Source: Patiria pectinifera
Lineage: Eukaryota > Echinodermata > Asteroidea > Valvatida > Asterinidae
Direction: 5' to 3'
Assembly: GCA_029964075.1 (NCBI GenBank)
Contig: CM057135.1
Location: forward strand, 33,159,366-33,223,365
DNA: 64,000 nt
The notes beneath the pieces were generated by a model, which did no database searches, was not told the origin of the DNA, and saw nothing but the letters and a program-made list of their open reading frames with translations. Positions 59,566 through 64,000 of the stretch are shown here, in pieces (within the stretch, counting starts at the first letter, position 1; every line of letters begins with the position of its first letter). The position numbers were made by a program, and so were the translations under genes.

Positions 59566-62500
59566 ATGGGTGGAACCGACACCGACCCGGACCGGGAGTT
59601 TGCCGCCTCCACCACCCTCCACGGTATCGGTCGGTTGGTGGAGAGCTCTCGGGCTTACTTCAAGTTGGCCTGGCTCGCCATACTGTTGACGTGCCTCGGC
59701 GTGTGCATCTGGCAGGTCACCCTCCGATTCCAGGCCTACTTCAAGTACGAGGCAAACACTCAGATATCGACGAAGTATGTCAGTCATCTTGAATTCCCCG
59801 CCGTTACCATATGCAATTTCAACAGGTAACCACTGGTTTGGATTTCGTCCGTCTCAAGTATAGCCAGATTGTTTCGGTCTTAGACGGAGAGGTTAAGTGT
59901 GACACAAAGAAAAATTCTGGTCAGGACATACGCCTATACTTCGGAAAAAGAAAAGGAGCGGACCTGAATATTATCCATCGGATAATAGTGATATTAGTAA
60001 CTGATGAATACCCATAAAGCAAAATGAAACATGGACGTAAAAATAATGTTTCAGTCTTTATTTAAATGATTAAAATCTCATTTGCATTCGAATGTTTTTA
60101 TGTGATCTGCGTATGGTGTACTGCGCAATTTTGGCGGCAACCCAAGCATGCAGTCATTTTTGTCTCAGCCTCCAACGGACAAACACGGGATTGAAAACGT
60201 CTCCAAAATTTTGTTGAAACGTCCGGAGAAGTTCGTTATTTCTTTTGGCCTACATTGTGAATCCTCTGGATATATCCATGTGAATAAGGACACGCAATTT
60301 CAGCATCGATACAACTTTGTTTTTCTCCACCGTTATAGCTGCCAGTGGACAGCTAGAAAAATTGAATTTTTTTAGTAAAACGTGCGTCACTTCCGAAAGC
60401 ATGGATCAATTTCGGTAATCTCTTCTTTAGACGAGTGGAAAAACATGCTCGTTTAAGGCATATACTTCATTGGTATTTCAAATTGGATATATTTTAAGAA
60501 AACAATAGTTAGGATTGATTTCTTTTTCACTCCCCCTGTATAGCACCGAGGAAGGCATTTGTCATCGTTTTTTTACCACATTGGTTTTGCCTCGTTTATT
60601 TATTAGATACCGTCAGTCGGCCATCACACCCAACGAGAGTGCCTGCCTGAAGTCCCTCATCTCGATGAACGACTACGACCACCATGGCTTTTTTAGTTCC
60701 TACTCGTACTCCGAGGACGTGAATCCATGGGACTTCCTCGACTACCACCAGCAACAGAGTGACGTGGGTAACGTGGACTGCAGTGAATTCAGCTTCACCG
60801 ACTTCACCAAAAGAACTGGCTTCATTCTCGACGAGGACACCCTTCTGACTTGCAACTGGCGCGGGAGGAAGGGCAGCTGTTCCGCAGCTGTAAGTTGAAA
60901 TAAACTGATATCCACCCTTGAGGAAATTCAGTCCCTTTCTTCTTCTTTTTTTTTGGGGGGGGCGAGTTCCTCCGTCTTAAAGTGCATTTGTAATATTTAA
61001 TGATGAAAAACTGAAATTTTGAGCTTACTCTTTAACTGTGCAGCAAATAACTTCGACTCAGTTTCCCACACTATTTTTCCCATTTCTGCTAAGCGAATGT
61101 GACTGGATAATGCTAAGAAAATAAAGCAAAATAAGACTTTTCTTTAATATAGGCTTAACATTCCTGCTTATTGTGTACAATTGTATACAATTTTGCTTAT
61201 ATATATATATCCCTTAAAGTGGTCTTGGAATTGCTATCGTTCAAACCTGACTTGTTGTTTGTTTTTCTGAACTTTGTTCGTGCAGGATTTTACACACTCG
61301 TTCACTTCCTTCGGAAATTGTTGGACTTTCAATTCGGGTAAGAATGGCGCAGCCATCGTCTCGGAGTCATTGCCAGGGAGCGGGAATGGTTTGAGGGTGC
61401 TCATAGATATACAACAGGTACGGATTTTCGCGCAAGTGTTCAGTTGTCTATGAGTGTGACAAGTTAAGAATAGGCCTGGGATCTAATGACGTCACGCTTT
61501 ATTCACATGTGCGCTTTCCTATGTGGTAGACGGTCCCTTCTTTGTCTGGCGTCCTAACTTCGCTCCCTTATAGGACAGTGCATAAATATATATATACACG
61601 AAGCCATTATACGTCATCAAGTCTCAGGTTTTTTTTGTTTTATTGATTCCCCTTACTCGTTCATCATTCATACAGTTTTGCGAAATAAAAAGAAGAGTTC
61701 AATAGAGATCCGAAAAGAACTTTCTTACGCTCGAGAATTGAGAAAATTGAGAGTAAATTTGTCTCTTTTTTCAACTATTCGCTCTTTTCACGCTCCGCCA
61801 GTGGGCATGCAGAGCCTCGATCTGGCAACTTTACACAATAAAAATAGCCGGTTTAGTGATCTGAACCCCGACATGAGAATCACTGACCCGGCTATAGGCC
61901 TATTTATTGTGTAAAGTTGCCAGATCGAGGCTGTGCATGCCCATGACAGAAGTGTGAAATAAAAGAGCGAATAGAACCAGATCCAGCTACAAACATCATG
62001 ACAGGACAACAACAAGTAATTTAATAAGGCATGCTTGGTCTGACACAACCATTCTCAGTAGTACATTTCAAACGATGTTTAAAGTTTTGTGTGTGATTTA
62101 ACAGTTCATTTTCCTCCGGTAACGTCTTCAGCCTTCAGCTTCATTTAAGTAATATTGCCAGCTTTGCTTCATGCTTAATTTCTTATGCTGCTAATGCAAT
62201 TTTAAAATAAATATCAAGAGCACTTCTTTTTTTTTATCTCGTCTACCATTCACAACAAGGCTTGAATCATTTCAAATTTGCCACTCAAATTTTCATGCGA
62301 TCGATACTGAAAATATTGCTTGTTACCATCGGAATTACAACCCTCATTTTTTTTTTTGAATTACAGTCTGAGTATACGGAAACTCTGGAAGGTAACTTTG
62401 AAGCTGGTCTGAAGGTGGTGATCCATGACCAGGGCACCCCGCCTGCTGTCGACTCGGCTGGTATGGCCATACAGCCGGGTGTCCATGCCTACATCGCAAC

Positions 62501-63367
62501 TCGGGCATTGAAAGTGAGTACCAACCGTGGGGGGATGTCGCAACCTCCCCCCCCCCCCCACCCCCACCTCCGTTTAGTCGCTGACTAATGGTATGAAACT
62601 ATAGTAAAAAGGGGCCAAAATAATAAGTGGAATGCTAAAGTTCCAAAATGTATCATCTCATTTTGCCTCAGAATTTAGGAATTTGTTTTGTTAAACATTG
62701 AAGCCTTATTTCCTATGAGACGAACCCACTGTCGTCGCTTGGAAAAAAAATTGTAGTTTTGATGCGTTGATTTAGTAGTGGACATTTTTGCTGCCTCGTT
62801 GCATTAAACATGTTATCTGGTTCATCAACTCGTACCTTTATACAAACAGTACGAAAATCTGGAGCCGCCATGGGGTGAATGCGACGCGTCCAAGACGCTA
62901 GAAAATCAACAGGCATACACCATGGAGGGATGTATGTCAGAATGCCGGGCCAGGCTGGTCTATAAACACTGCAACTGTAGACTTGTCAGGTACGAGAGCT
63001 GTGTTTGGGTTGCAATACGATCCTAGCTACTTATACTGTAATCATGCTTTAGGTCCATTTCATTTTGTACTTCACATTGAACAAATGCGTCTAACGCTTG
63101 AAAGAGGTTTATCAGGATTATTGGTCTTTTAGCTTGTGTCATTTTACGTTCATGTCTTTGTTCCTCTGCAGTATTTCTATGGACCCCATGAATCAAAAAA
63201 GTTGTTTTAAATTCCTGTCGCTATTTTATCTTCTTCTTTTTTATCGTACGCATAATATACACGGTTTTTAAGCAAACCAAATCTCATTCTTTTATGTTTT
63301 AGACATCCTGGAAAAACAGTTGAATGTACGGTTGCTCAAACGAAGGACTGCGGCATGAAAATACTGG
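59566..63367 (+). CDS. DEG/ENaC (ASIC-like) channel gene 5, partial (first 6 coding exons; 3' end outside the window)
   Basis: Exons seen: 59566-59825, 60607-60889, 61286-61417, 62367-62513, 62850-62989, 63303-63367, all GT-AG and in frame for 342 codons. By comparison with its paralogues, exons 7-9 (the CxCPVPCN segment, the 92-bp exon and TM2 with the GAS filter) should lie beyond 64000. HG motif at 19-20, TM1 about 33-52, FPAVTICNFNR 77-87. The exon 2 loop is the longest of the set (283-bp exon) and has histidines, NDYDHHGFF. Exon 3 begins DFTHSFTSFGNCWTFN. It is closest to gene 2 at the N-terminus. Whether the gene is intact cannot be judged from this window. Confidence 0.92.
61776..61974. 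repeat. Long inverted repeat (foldback), about 75-bp arms
   Basis: Left arm: CTATTCGCTCTTTTCAC ... GGGCATGCAGAGCCTCGATC then TGGCAACTTTACACAATAAA. Its reverse complement returns at 61896-61974 with few mismatches. The loop is about 40 bp. It lies in intron 3 of channel gene 5; a transcript would form a long hairpin. Confidence 0.9.
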
Positions 63368-63484
63368 GTAAATCCCTTTTTTTCTTCTTTCGGAGATCAT
63401 GTTTATTTTACAAATTAAATACAAAATTCAATGGTTCGTCAGATCCGAAAGAGTGTAATAACAAAACGCCTCTTGTTTCTGATT

Positions 63485-63695
63485 CAGTGTTGCATTAACC
63501 TCGTCCCCAGGGTGTCGAGAAGTACTCGCCCACCACTACCTGCTCTCTTACCGTGGTATTGGATCATTTGCACGTGCAAAATTTTTGAACACGTATGCAA
63601 AGGAGGAATAGTTTGGTGCCTGCCTGTGCAATTACATTAGCGTTTGTTTTTGTATGCGGTATCTGGGGTGAAAACAGAATCAATTCGTCACACCA
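63485..63695 (-). repeat. Dispersed repeat, inverted partner of 35525-35700
   Basis: Reverse-strand order matches the 35.5-kb copy (GTGACGAATTGATT, ATACCGCATACAA, CACAGGCAGGCACCA, GAGAGCAGGTAGTGGTGGGC). It follows the last visible exon of channel gene 5. Confidence 0.8.
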
Positions 63696-64000
63696 TGAGT
63701 TACGAAAACAAGCTTGTTTTCGAAGTTGAAATGTTAAAATCTTATCCTGCTAATACACAATATCACATTTCATATAAATATGAGCAAATTGGAAAGGAAA
63801 TGAGTATTTTTGAGAAGGTGTGGTGTGGACATTATAACTTGCAATGGGCGTGAAAACACGTAATGCACGTTGGAAATAAAAACACCAAGTACACAATCCA
63901 AATCAATTAGGCCTACTAGCCAATTGCGGTATCGAATCAGGATACAGGAAGAAAGTATCCGATCCAGGGCTTACTATTGGAAACGAGGTTGGAAATAAAG

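Overview
This is eukaryotic, intron-rich, repeat-rich DNA of moderate-to-low GC. It most resembles a marine invertebrate deuterostome. The reasons are tRNA-derived SINEs, abundant AGGCCT-containing and ACATGT-containing repeats, foldback MITE-like elements, and a lineage-expanded set of ASIC-like channels. An echinoderm is my best guess, with low confidence; no sequence here names the species.

Left end (about 1.8-4.6 kb, minus strand): one F-box gene with four coding exons and 448 codons. Its C-terminal part resembles FBXO33, and a non-coding first exon probably lies near 4.53 kb. From about 4.7 to 9.3 kb I find no convincing gene. That stretch holds a palindromic short-repeat array, a 19-bp minisatellite and a dispersed repeat.

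The rest of the window (11.5-63.4 kb) is a cluster of five paralogous DEG/ENaC-superfamily channel genes of ASIC type. I call them 1 (+), 2 (-), 3 (-), 4 (-) and 5 (+, cut by the right edge). A sixth, broken fragment of the last two exons lies at 18.5-19.1 kb. By hand-splicing, each of the four complete genes joins nine coding exons with no frame break, giving 506, 493, 517 and 491 codons. Intron phases are the same in all (2,0,0,0,2,1,2,1). Three exons have fixed lengths: 140, 65 and 92 bp. All five genes show an N-terminal HG gating motif, TM1 and the FPA(V/I)TICNFNR signature. They also share FT..(F/Y)GNCWTFN, GNGL/V..IDIQQ and a cysteine-rich CRLV(R/Q)HPG region. The four complete genes add C.CPVPCN, TM2 with a GAS selectivity filter, and short cytoplasmic tails. 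Subunits of this family trimerise, so products of neighbouring genes could co-assemble if co-expressed; that is inference.

Introns and intergenic DNA are filled with repeats. They include three SINE copies, a LINE ORF2 tail, a Ty3/gypsy integrase tail with an LTR-like region, a 21-bp minisatellite, and two foldback MITEs sharing TIR ends. There is also a separate 0.2-kb foldback, and a roughly 5-kb modular repeat dense in the CRE-like palindrome TGACGTCA in and around intron 1 of gene 4. The strongest evolutionary signal is a 142-bp stretch of exon 1 (the TM1 region). It is almost identical between genes 3 and 4, although the rest of those proteins has diverged strongly, which suggests recent gene conversion.
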